Shown piece by piece: positions 1 to 5,074 of a stretch of DNA of 5,074 bases; the first letter of the stretch is position 1, and each line of letters starts with the position of its first letter. The stretch is from an uncultured Peptococcaceae bacterium (GTDB taxonomy: Bacteria > Bacillota > Desulfotomaculia > Desulfotomaculales > Desulfallaceae): NCBI GenBank assembly GCA_913064925.1, contig CAJYBN010000196.1, forward strand, positions 1-5,074. Reading direction: 5' to 3'. The notes beneath the pieces are model-generated. The model did not search any database. It was not told the DNA's origin and was given only the letters and a program-made list of their open reading frames with translations. A program made the position numbers and the translations under genes.

Positions 1-1
1 T

Positions 2-1387
2 AAAAAGCGCTTCCTCCCCAAAATGTACAGCGGTGAATGGGCGGGCACCATGTGCTTAACCGAGCCCTGCTGCGGTTCCGACGTGGGCGAAATTACCACC
101 AAGGCCTTCCCTACCGAAGACCCCAGGGTGTATAAAATCAGGGGAACTAAATGCTTTATCACCGCGGGCGACCACGACCTGACCGAAAATATCATCCACC
201 TGCTGCTGGCCAAGTGCGAAGGAGCGGCCCCCGGCACCAAGGGCATTTCCCTGTTCATTGTGCCCAAAATCTGGGTCAACGAAGACGGCAGCCTGGGTGA
301 GCCCAACGATGTAACCACTGTGGCCATTGAGCACAAAATGGGAATTAAAGGTTCCGCCACCGCCATGTTGAGTTTTGGCGACGAGGGCACTTGCCGCGGC
401 ATTTTGCTGGGGAACCCGCCCGATGAAAACGGAAAGGCCGAAGGTATGGCCCAGATGTTTGTAATGATGAACGGCGCCAGGATAGGCACAGGCCTAACCG
501 CCTTGGCCATAGCCCAGGCAGCTTATAATTATTCTCTCCAGTACGCCAAGGAGCGCGTCCAGGGCAAGGCCATCAGCAATCCCAAGGGCGGAAGGGTACG
601 AATAATAGAACATGAAGATGTCAGAAGGATGCTGCTGTTCCAGAAATCCGTAGTTGAGGCCTGCAGGGCCATGATCATGAAAACCTCTTATTATCTGGAC
701 CTTCTCAGGTACAGCAACGACCCAGAAGAAAAGAAAATGGCCCAAAGAAGACTCGAGGTTACCACCCCGCTGGTTAAGGCCTACCCCTCTGATATGGTAT
801 GGCAGACCACCGCGGAAGCCATCCAGGTGCACGGCGGATACGGCTTCACTGAGGAATATCCCGTGGCCCAGTGCGCCAGAGATGCAAAAATTCTGTCCAT
901 CTGGGAAGGCACCAATTTCATCCAGTCATTGGACCTTGTAGGCAGAAAATGGAGGCTGGACGATGGCAAAATTTTTGCCGAGTGGTTCGATGATGTAGCG
1001 ACATCTATCGAGAGCAATCAAAATATTGAGGGCTTTGCCCGGGAATATGAAATCATGAGTAAAGCAGTGGGTACCTACCGGGAAATACAGGGCTTTATCG
1101 CTGCGAGCTTTACCAAAAACATTAAAATAGTGCCCCTTTATTCCACCCGGATCCTGCACGCCACCGCCATGCTCTGGGGCGGGTCGCTGCTTCTGGAACA
1201 GGCCGCAGTTGCCATGAAAAAGATCCAGGAACTGGGCGAGGGTCACTTTGATTACCCGTTCTACCAGGGGAAAGTGCAAACCGCCAGGTTTTATATCAGG
1301 AACATCGTTCCCGAGATATTTAAAATTGCTGAAATCATTAAGGACTGCGACACTTCCGCTATTGACATCCTTGAAGAAGGCCTGTAA
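2..1387 (+). CDS. Acyl-CoA dehydrogenase, large type with C-terminal extension domain (5' end missing)
   Basis: Flavoprotein that oxidises an acyl-CoA to the 2-enoyl-CoA and passes electrons to ETF, the first step of beta-oxidation. The frame is open from the left edge, so the gene starts outside the window. About 461 residues are visible, against about 600 for this family (FadE/DmdC-like), so roughly 140 N-terminal residues are missing. Numbering from the Met at 23, the flavin/substrate motif MCLTEPCCGSDVG is at residues 10-22; relatives usually have QAGSD where this has CCGSD. A GERVQG-like segment (KERVQGKA) and IIEHEDVRRML lie mid-protein. IQVHGGYGFTEE and CARDAKI are typical FAD-domain signatures. 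The WEGTN motif supplies the expected catalytic base Glu at residue 295 (codon 905-907). About 150 residues follow, ending in DYPFYQGKVQTARFYIRN, which resembles the acyl-CoA dehydrogenase C-terminal-like domain (PF12806 type). The thiolase gene follows 98 bases downstream with no terminator between, suggesting co-transcription. Chain length and exact substrate cannot be read from the sequence; 3-methylmercaptopropionyl-CoA dehydrogenase-like labels are common for this family but are not supported specifically here. Confidence 0.93.
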   Translation, partial: KKRFLPKMYSGEWAGTMCLTEPCCGSDVGEITTKAFPTEDPRVYKIRGTKCFITAGDHDLTENIIHLLLAKCEGAAPGTKGISLFIVPKIWVNEDGSLGEPNDVTTVAIEHKMGIKGSATAMLSFGDEGTCRGILLGNPPDENGKAEGMAQMFVMMNGARIGTGLTALAIAQAAYNYSLQYAKERVQGKAISNPKGGRVRIIEHEDVRRMLLFQKSVVEACRAMIMKTSYYLDLLRYSNDPEEKKMAQRRLEVTTPLVKAYPSDMVWQTTAEAIQVHGGYGFTEEYPVAQCARDAKILSIWEGTNFIQSLDLVGRKWRLDDGKIFAEWFDDVATSIESNQNIEGFAREYEIMSKAVGTYREIQGFIAASFTKNIKIVPLYSTRILHATAMLWGGSLLLEQAAVAMKKIQELGEGHFDYPFYQGKVQTARFYIRNIVPEIFKIAEIIKDCDTSAIDILEEGL

Positions 1388-1471
1388 TACCCGGCGAAAC
1401 ACCGCGTTGCCCTAGCCGATAAATAACCAACCGGGCAATAAAAGGGATGTGCTGAGAATATGGAATTACTT

Positions 1472-1477
1472 GGGAGG
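1472..1477 (+). promoter_or_regulatory. Ribosome binding site of the thiolase gene
   Basis: GGGAGG lies 8 bases upstream of the ATG at 1486, which fixes that start. The encoded N-terminus (MRECVIVDGVRTPNG) matches the usual thiolase beginning, so no upstream extension is needed. Confidence 0.8.
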
Positions 1478-1485
1478 GAAAGTAA

Positions 1486-2661
1486 ATGAGAGAATGCGTC
1501 ATTGTCGATGGAGTTAGAACACCAAACGGCCGGGCACACAAGGAAAAAGGCTGGTTCAGAAATAAAAGGCCGGATGAACTGCTGACGGCGGTTTACGACG
1601 CCTTGTTCGCCAGAAATAGCCAAGTAAAACCCGAGGATGTCGAGGCGGTATTTATCGGCTGCGCCAACCAGGTTGGTATGCAAAACGATATCGGTAGGCT
1701 CGCGTGGCTTGCCGGCGGGTACCCCGAATCCGTGCCGGCGAACACCATCTGCCAGCAGTGTCCCTCCGGGATGTCGGCCATAGAACACGCCGCCAGGGCT
1801 ATTATGTGCGGGGAAGGAGATATTTATATCGCCGGCGGTGTTGAGGATATGCAGCATGTACCTATCGGTGCTGGCTTGGAATTTCCCCCACGGGTATTAC
1901 AAAGATACAACCCGGAGGAACTTCCCATGGGACCTACCGCCGAGAAAGTTGCCGAACTTTGGAAAGTTTCCAGCGAGGATATGCTGCAAATGGCTTATTA
2001 CAGTCATAAAAGAGCGGCTGCCGCAAGGGATGCCGGAAAGTTCAAAAATGAAATCGTTCCCATTGAAGGGGAAAAAGAAGACGGGACCAAGTTTATGGTT
2101 GACCGCGACCAGTGGATCAGGGACAACGTATCAATTGAGGCCATGGCCCAAATGAAGTCGCCTTTTAAGGAAGGTGGTGTCATAACCGCGGCCCTTTCTT
2201 CCCCCCTGACCACCGGCGCCTGCGCGCTCCTGCTGATGAGCAGGGAAAAGGCTGACGAGCTGGGCTTTGAATATCACTTAAAGTATAAAGCGGGGGTAAT
2301 GGCGGGATGCGACCCGACAATTATGGGTGTCGGACCGATATATGCCGTTAGAAAACTATTGGAGAGAACAGGTTTAACCATTGATGATATTGACGTGGTG
2401 GAAATTAACGAAGCCTTTGCCAGCCAGTCGTTGGTCTGCCTGCGGGAACTGGGCATTGAACAAAACGCGCCCTTTAAAAAGACTAATCTCTGGGGTGGGG
2501 CATTGGCGCTGGGACACCCGCTGGGGGAATCCGGGGCTAGAATTGTGATTACGTTGAATAATATTATGAAAACAGATATGCCCGAAGCCAAGTACGGCCT
2601 GGCAACCCTCTGCGGCGGTTTCGGCAATGCCAACGCCACTCTTTGGGAAAGGGTTAAATAA
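1486..2661 (+). CDS. Thiolase family protein (acetyl-CoA C-acyltransferase)
   Basis: Cytoplasmic thiolase that cleaves 3-ketoacyl-CoA with CoA, or runs the reverse Claisen condensation. It is the last step of the pathway begun by the adjacent acyl-CoA dehydrogenase. At 391 residues it has the normal full length. The N-terminal domain opens with VIVDGVRTP, and the nucleophilic cysteine is Cys92 in QQCPSGMSAI. The C-terminal domain has NEAF at residues 308-311, the GHPLGESGAR motif with His344, and the second active-site cysteine, Cys376, in LCGGFGNA, so all four expected active-site elements are present. Two places are atypical. The usual Asn three residues before the nucleophile is Cys89, giving a CQQC motif. 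The pantetheine/CoA loop, normally TAGNxSxxxDGAA, reads TAALSSPLTTGACA (234-247), keeping the Ser at 239 but losing the Asn and Asp. It therefore belongs to a divergent thiolase branch rather than a textbook FadA or AtoB, and I give no gene symbol. A hairpin starts 8 bases after the stop, so this is probably the last gene of its operon. Confidence 0.93.
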   Translation: MRECVIVDGVRTPNGRAHKEKGWFRNKRPDELLTAVYDALFARNSQVKPEDVEAVFIGCANQVGMQNDIGRLAWLAGGYPESVPANTICQQCPSGMSAIEHAARAIMCGEGDIYIAGGVEDMQHVPIGAGLEFPPRVLQRYNPEELPMGPTAEKVAELWKVSSEDMLQMAYYSHKRAAAARDAGKFKNEIVPIEGEKEDGTKFMVDRDQWIRDNVSIEAMAQMKSPFKEGGVITAALSSPLTTGACALLLMSREKADELGFEYHLKYKAGVMAGCDPTIMGVGPIYAVRKLLERTGLTIDDIDVVEINEAFASQSLVCLRELGIEQNAPFKKTNLWGGALALGHPLGESGARIVITLNNIMKTDMPEAKYGLATLCGGFGNANATLWERVK

Positions 2662-2669
2662 TCGATCAA

Positions 2670-2709
2670 TTAACGGGGCGTTCCAATATAAAGTGGAACG
2701 CTCCGTTAA
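2670..2709 (+). terminator. 16-bp hairpin after the thiolase gene, possible terminator without U-tract
   Basis: Arms TTAACGGGGCGTTCCA (2670-2685) and TGGAACGCTCCGTTAA (2694-2709) pair over 16 positions with one G-U wobble and an 8-base loop. It sits just after the thiolase stop, where an operon end is expected. The 3' flank is AAAGGCC rather than a run of T, and the other strand also lacks a T-run, so it is not a canonical intrinsic terminator. It could instead be a transcript-stabilising or processing hairpin. Confidence 0.6.
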
Positions 2710-2847
2710 AAAGGCCGCTTTCTTAATCAGTTCATACAACAACATGCTCTGTTTAACTTTTTAACATCGAGTTCAAAACCTTTACTTAAGACGGCTAATT
2801 TTATTGCTTTTAAAAAACACATGTCCAAACACAATGCCCAAGTTTCA

Positions 2848-2861
2848 GAATATCAATATTC
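2848..2861. repeat. Perfect inverted repeat GAATAT-CA-ATATTC
   Basis: Six-base arms flank a two-base spacer about 70 bases upstream of the candidate -35 element. It could be a regulator binding site, but in AT-rich DNA a repeat of this size can occur by chance. Confidence 0.3.
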
Positions 2862-2931
2862 ATAATTCATATCAATTAGACACACCATTATACAGTTACA
2901 CGGTTAATTACGTCCTTTGGCCTGAAAAATA

Positions 2932-2960
2932 TTGCTGCTTACAAATCTTACGTTTATAAT
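2932..2960 (+). promoter_or_regulatory. Candidate sigma-A promoter for the substrate-binding protein gene
   Basis: A perfect -10 hexamer TATAAT (2955-2960) is preceded, after exactly 17 bases, by TTGCTG (2932-2937), which matches the first three bases of the -35 consensus TTGACA. Transcription would start near 2967. The -35 match is modest and the region is AT-rich, so this is a candidate only. Confidence 0.45.
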
Positions 2961-2970
2961 TTTGAACAGA

Positions 2971-3048
2971 TTTTGCAAGTGGGTATTAGTAAATTTAGTA
3001 AATATATTTTCTGTTTTTGCAATTTACCAAATAATAACAATTTTGCAA
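2971..3048. repeat. Three direct copies of TTTTGCAA
   Basis: Identical 8-mers lie at 2971-2978, 3015-3022 and 3041-3048, with start-to-start distances of 44 and 26 bases. They fall just downstream of the predicted transcription start and could be operator sites. Low sequence complexity makes some recurrence expected. Confidence 0.4.
2986..3003. repeat. Tandem 9-base repeat TTAGTAAAT x2
   Basis: Two perfect back-to-back copies of TTAGTAAAT (2986-2994 and 2995-3003). GTAAATT (2989-2995) is also complementary to AATTTAC at 3021-3027, which could form a weak stem in the leader RNA. Confidence 0.45.
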
Positions 3049-3068
3049 ATCTTAAATATTTTAAGGCT

Positions 3069-3078
3069 AAGGAGGTGA
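3069..3078 (+). promoter_or_regulatory. Orphan perfect Shine-Dalgarno sequence in the leader
   Basis: AAGGAGGTGA is fully complementary to the 3' end of 16S rRNA, yet no ATG, GTG or TTG lies at a usable distance downstream. It is about 70 bases before the real start at 3147, which has its own site. AGGTGA (3073-3078) is complementary to TCACCT (3116-3121), so it could be masked in a hairpin. Confidence 0.45.
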
Positions 3079-3132
3079 CTATTATACGATAATTAAGGTA
3101 TAAAGCTTCTTGCCATCACCTAAATTACAACC

Positions 3133-3138
3133 AGGAGG
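3133..3138 (+). promoter_or_regulatory. Ribosome binding site of the substrate-binding protein gene
   Basis: AGGAGG ends 8 bases before the ATG at 3147. This start gives a clean lipoprotein signal peptide immediately, which confirms it. Confidence 0.85.
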
Positions 3139-3146
3139 GGTAAAGT

Positions 3147-4463
3147 ATGAAGTTGCTAAAAGGACTTACCGTGTTACTGGTAGTAACTCTAATAGCCTTT
3201 TTTGCAGCCGGATGCGGCGGCAAAAGTCCACAGCAAAGCAGCGAGACACCCAAAGGTGGCGAATCCAGCGAACCGGCCAAAGAAGTAGTTATAGGTTACA
3301 CCGGCCCCTTGAGTGGCGTGGGGGCACAATATGGCCAAGATTGCCTTAATGGAATAGATATGGCCATCAATGACATCAACGAGGCCGGCGGTATTACTGT
3401 TAACGGGCAAAAGTATTTATTTAAGCTGGAAAAACTGGATGATATGATAGATCCAACACAAGCGGTAAATAACGCCCGGCGTTTCCGCGACCAGTACAAC
3501 GCGCCGGCGGTGTTTAATCCCGTGTTTAATACCATCGGTCCAATAATGGAAATTAACCAGGAGCCGGGGAACGAGTTTATCGTGATGGCTTATAGCAGCA
3601 CTCCAAAAATCGATGAGTTGAATAACGAGCTGACAGTGTCGATACCGCCCCCATTTACGGCGTATTGTCACGCTTTTAGTGATGTAGCTTGGCAACAGGG
3701 ATGGCGCAAAGCGGCCATGGTTATGACCCTGGGCGCTTATGGCGATGAGTGGCGCGAAGCCTTTAAAGAGTATTGGGTTCACGAATTGGGCGGTGAGCTG
3801 ACCGCGGATCAACCAGCCAACTATTATACTGAAACAGATTTCTCATCCCAGCTGACCGCGGCACTTGCCGGCAAACCCGATGTTCTTGCCATAGGCGGGC
3901 CATCCTCTTCAACAGGCCTGGTAATTGAGCAGGCCCGGACCCTTGGTTTCAAAGGTGGTTTTATATTAATTGACCAGGCCAAGATGGATTACATTGTAGA
4001 CGAGGTCTTTGGCGGCAGCACAGACCTTATGGAAAATGTAATTGGCGTAGCGGCGGTGGCGGATGTACCTACTGACATGGCCCCGGTTTTTGACAAGAGG
4101 TACGGAGAAAAATATAAGGTGCACAACACTTGGGAAGCAGTGCTTAATTACAGTGCCATGCACGCCCTGGCGCGAGCCATGGAAGAAGCCGGCACCGTGG
4201 AAGATGTTCGCGCCATCAGAGCTGCCTTTTCCAAAGTATTCCCTCTTACCGGGGATAAGTACCCGGCAGAATGTTTTGGTATCAAAGAGATAGGTCGCAT
4301 GTTGTTCCCCGCAACCGTGCAAATGATTAAAAACGGTAAATACCAAGAGGTAAACAGTTATATTTACTGGACTAAAACTGAAGAAGAACTTAATAAAGTG
4401 AAAGAAAAAATGACCACCTCCAATCCTGTGAAGATGATGCCTTTGGAAAACTACATTGACTAA
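3147..4463 (+). CDS. ABC transporter substrate-binding lipoprotein, branched-chain amino acid (LivJ/Peripla_BP_6) family
   Basis: Extracytoplasmic solute receptor of a LIV-type ABC importer, anchored to the outer face of the membrane. The 438 residues start with a signal peptide (MKLLKG, then a hydrophobic stretch at 7-21) ending in the lipobox AAGC, with Cys23 as the lipid-modified residue. A Gly/Ser/Pro/Gln-rich linker (24-45) follows. The mature type I periplasmic-binding fold begins at VVIGYTGPLSG (47-57), the usual first strand and ligand loop of this family. It continues through GIDMAINDINEAGGI, DPTQAVNNARR, and the second-lobe signature GGPSSSTGLVIEQARTLGFKG (from residue 250). Length is normal. 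No LivHMGF permease or ATPase genes are in the window, so it is either a detached receptor or its partners lie elsewhere. Proximity to beta-oxidation genes could point to an organic acid or aromatic ligand, as LIV-family receptors bind many such compounds, but the ligand cannot be read from sequence. It has its own candidate promoter and is followed by two hairpins, so it is probably transcribed alone. Confidence 0.92.
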   Translation: MKLLKGLTVLLVVTLIAFFAAGCGGKSPQQSSETPKGGESSEPAKEVVIGYTGPLSGVGAQYGQDCLNGIDMAINDINEAGGITVNGQKYLFKLEKLDDMIDPTQAVNNARRFRDQYNAPAVFNPVFNTIGPIMEINQEPGNEFIVMAYSSTPKIDELNNELTVSIPPPFTAYCHAFSDVAWQQGWRKAAMVMTLGAYGDEWREAFKEYWVHELGGELTADQPANYYTETDFSSQLTAALAGKPDVLAIGGPSSSTGLVIEQARTLGFKGGFILIDQAKMDYIVDEVFGGSTDLMENVIGVAAVADVPTDMAPVFDKRYGEKYKVHNTWEAVLNYSAMHALARAMEEAGTVEDVRAIRAAFSKVFPLTGDKYPAECFGIKEIGRMLFPATVQMIKNGKYQEVNSYIYWTKTEEELNKVKEKMTTSNPVKMMPLENYID

Positions 4464-4466
4464 GCC

Positions 4467-4500
4467 TTTTCTCCCACCCCCGGTAGGGGGTGGGAGAAAA
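4467..4500 (+). terminator. Perfect 15-bp hairpin directly after the binding-protein gene
   Basis: TTTTCTCCCACCCCC (4467-4481) and GGGGGTGGGAGAAAA (4486-4500) pair perfectly around a GGTA loop, starting three bases after the stop codon. The stem is very stable. The T-run is in the 5' arm and the A-run in the 3' arm, the reverse of an intrinsic terminator, and no T-tract follows. It may protect the mRNA 3' end or assist the canonical terminator about 55 bases downstream. Confidence 0.65.
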
Positions 4501-4554
4501 CAACCCCTTATAAACATCTTGTTAACTAAATCTCCTCATCTGTTTACCTTCTCA

Positions 4555-4584
4555 CTGCCATGGCCTTCCATGGCAGCCTTTTTT
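4555..4584 (+). terminator. Canonical rho-independent terminator
   Basis: CTGCCATGG (4555-4563) and CCATGGCAG (4568-4576) form a perfect 9-bp stem with a CCTT loop, followed by CC and six T residues (4579-4584). It sits 91 bases after the binding-protein stop and most likely ends that transcript. The T-tract is also where the kinase-like reading frame begins to look like protein. Confidence 0.8.
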
Positions 4585-5074
4585 GAAAACTACCATGCTG
4601 AGTTGAACATGCATTTCGAGGTAACAGCTTTTCGGCCCGCTCCCAGCCAATTTGCCTGTTTCTTCTCAGATATCACCATGCGCAAGCAGGCTGAAGCGGA
4701 ACGTGAAAGACTCCAGACCCAGCTCCTCCAAGCCCAGAAAATGGAATCAGTTGGCCGATTGGCCGGCGGTGTGGCCCATGATTTCAACAACATGCTGGGA
4801 GTGATCTCAGGCCGGGCTGAACTGGGCCTGAGAAAGACTGCTCCCACCGATCCGGTGTACAAGGACCTTGAACAGATCCTCAATGCTGCGGACCGGTCTG
4901 CCGATATCATCCGGCAGCTGCTCGCCTTTGCCAGAAAACAAACCATAGCGCCGAAGGTAATCGATTTGAACGATACGGTGGATACCATGCTCCAGATGCT
5001 GGGCCGGCTCATTGGTGAACACATTGACCTGCAGTGGCAACCGGTCGACGATCTGTGGCCGGTGAAAATGGACC
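4570..5074 (+). CDS. PAS/histidine kinase fragment (N-terminus apparently truncated, 3' end beyond window)
   Basis: Partial sensor histidine kinase. From the in-frame ATG at 4570, 168 residues are visible. Residues about 5-36 (FENYHAEL, HFEVTAF, FACFFSDIT) look like the last third of a PAS domain. A charged, Glu/Gln-rich helix (37-57, RKQAEAERERLQTQLLQAQ) is the usual coiled linker. MESVGRLAGGVAHDFNNML (58-76) is the HisKA H-box with phospho-acceptor His70 (codon 4777-4779), and LLAFARKQ closes the dimerisation helices. The ATPase domain would lie beyond the window. The rest of the PAS domain should be upstream, but that sequence is hairpins and terminator with no protein-like character. The frame is open back to 4438. 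None of the ATGs at 4570, 4609 or 4678 has a convincing ribosome binding site, and 4570 lies inside the terminator stem, so the start given is nominal. The style (GGVAHDFNN, RKQAEAER) is common in Deltaproteobacteria but not restricted to them. It may be a natural gene remnant, a recombination junction or an assembly joint. Confidence 0.75.
   Translation, partial: MAAFFENYHAELNMHFEVTAFRPAPSQFACFFSDITMRKQAEAERERLQTQLLQAQKMESVGRLAGGVAHDFNNMLGVISGRAELGLRKTAPTDPVYKDLEQILNAADRSADIIRQLLAFARKQTIAPKVIDLNDTVDTMLQMLGRLIGEHIDLQWQPVDDLWPVKMD

Larger units (their letters stand above)
2710..3146. other. AT-rich intergenic regulatory region, no gene seen
   Basis: This stretch between the thiolase hairpin and the binding-protein start is very AT-rich; a hand count of 3001-3060 gives 10 G or C in 60. 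I find no protein or RNA gene in it. It contains a 14-base inverted repeat (2848-2861), a candidate sigma-A promoter (2932-2960), three copies of TTTTGCAA, a tandem pair of TTAGTAAAT, two copies of CAAATCTTA (2942-2950 and 3046-3054), and an orphan Shine-Dalgarno sequence (3069-3078). If the promoter is real, the binding-protein mRNA has a leader of roughly 180 bases. Confidence 0.6.

Noticed and set aside
1390..1438. Possible hairpin between the dehydrogenase and thiolase genes (TTGCCC 1407-1412 with GGGCAA 1433-1438)
   Set aside because: Only six base pairs with a 20-base loop and no T-tract. It is too weak to call a terminator.
926..1857. Open frames on the minus strand across the acyl-CoA dehydrogenase/thiolase junction (926-1402 and 1291-1857)
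   Set aside because: They mirror strongly supported + strand genes, show no recognisable motifs and have no convincing ribosome binding site.
2917..2936. Possible sigma-54 promoter (TTGGCC ... TTGCT)
   Set aside because: The distance between the GG and GC elements is 13 bases instead of the required 10, so it does not fit.
3110..3349. Short + strand open frame overlapping the start of the binding-protein gene
   Set aside because: It overlaps the signal-peptide region in another frame, and its product is rich in Arg/Ser/Gln with no family resemblance. The frame at 3147 is clearly the real one.
3966..4517. A 183-codon open frame on the minus strand over the binding-protein gene
   Set aside because: It lies antiparallel to a clear lipoprotein gene, and its product looks like low-information reverse translation with no domain signature.
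4438..4569. Upstream extension of the kinase frame to the stop before 4438
   Set aside because: The frame is open, but it would be translated from the end of the binding-protein gene, two hairpins and a terminator. The residues do not resemble a PAS domain.

Overview
This 5,074-base window looks like chromosomal DNA from an anaerobic, low-to-medium-GC Firmicute, perhaps in the Desulfotomaculum/Pelotomaculum neighbourhood of Clostridia. That placement is an inference from strong AGGAGG-type ribosome binding sites, a Sec/lipoprotein substrate-binding protein, AT-rich intergenic DNA and the character of the beta-oxidation proteins. No phylogeny could be run. All supported genes are on the + strand.

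Layout. Positions 2-1387 hold the 3' three-quarters of an acyl-CoA dehydrogenase of the large (about 600-residue) type with an extra C-terminal domain. After 98 bases without a terminator comes a complete thiolase (1486-2661), probably in the same transcript. A 16-bp hairpin closes this unit. A 485-base AT-rich intergenic region follows, carrying a candidate promoter, several short repeats and an unused perfect Shine-Dalgarno sequence. Next is a complete lipoprotein substrate-binding protein of the branched-chain amino acid (LivJ/Peripla_BP_6) ABC family (3147-4463). It is followed by a perfect 15-bp hairpin and then a canonical intrinsic terminator (4555-4584). The last 490 bases encode part of a PAS/histidine kinase. 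Its PAS domain is cut off at the terminator, and the gene runs off the right edge.

How the genes could work together. The dehydrogenase (first oxidation step) and the thiolase (final thiolytic cleavage, or the reverse condensation) are two enzymes of a beta-oxidation-type acyl-CoA pathway. The hydratase, hydroxyacyl-CoA dehydrogenase and ETF are not in the window. The substrate-binding protein could deliver an organic acid, an amino acid or an aromatic compound, but no permease or ATPase genes are present, so the link to the acyl-CoA genes is only positional.

I see no evidence for a wholly new system. The points most worth a second look are the truncated kinase abutting a terminator, the CxxC motif at the thiolase active site with an altered CoA loop, and the repeat-rich leader with an orphan Shine-Dalgarno sequence ahead of the binding-protein gene.
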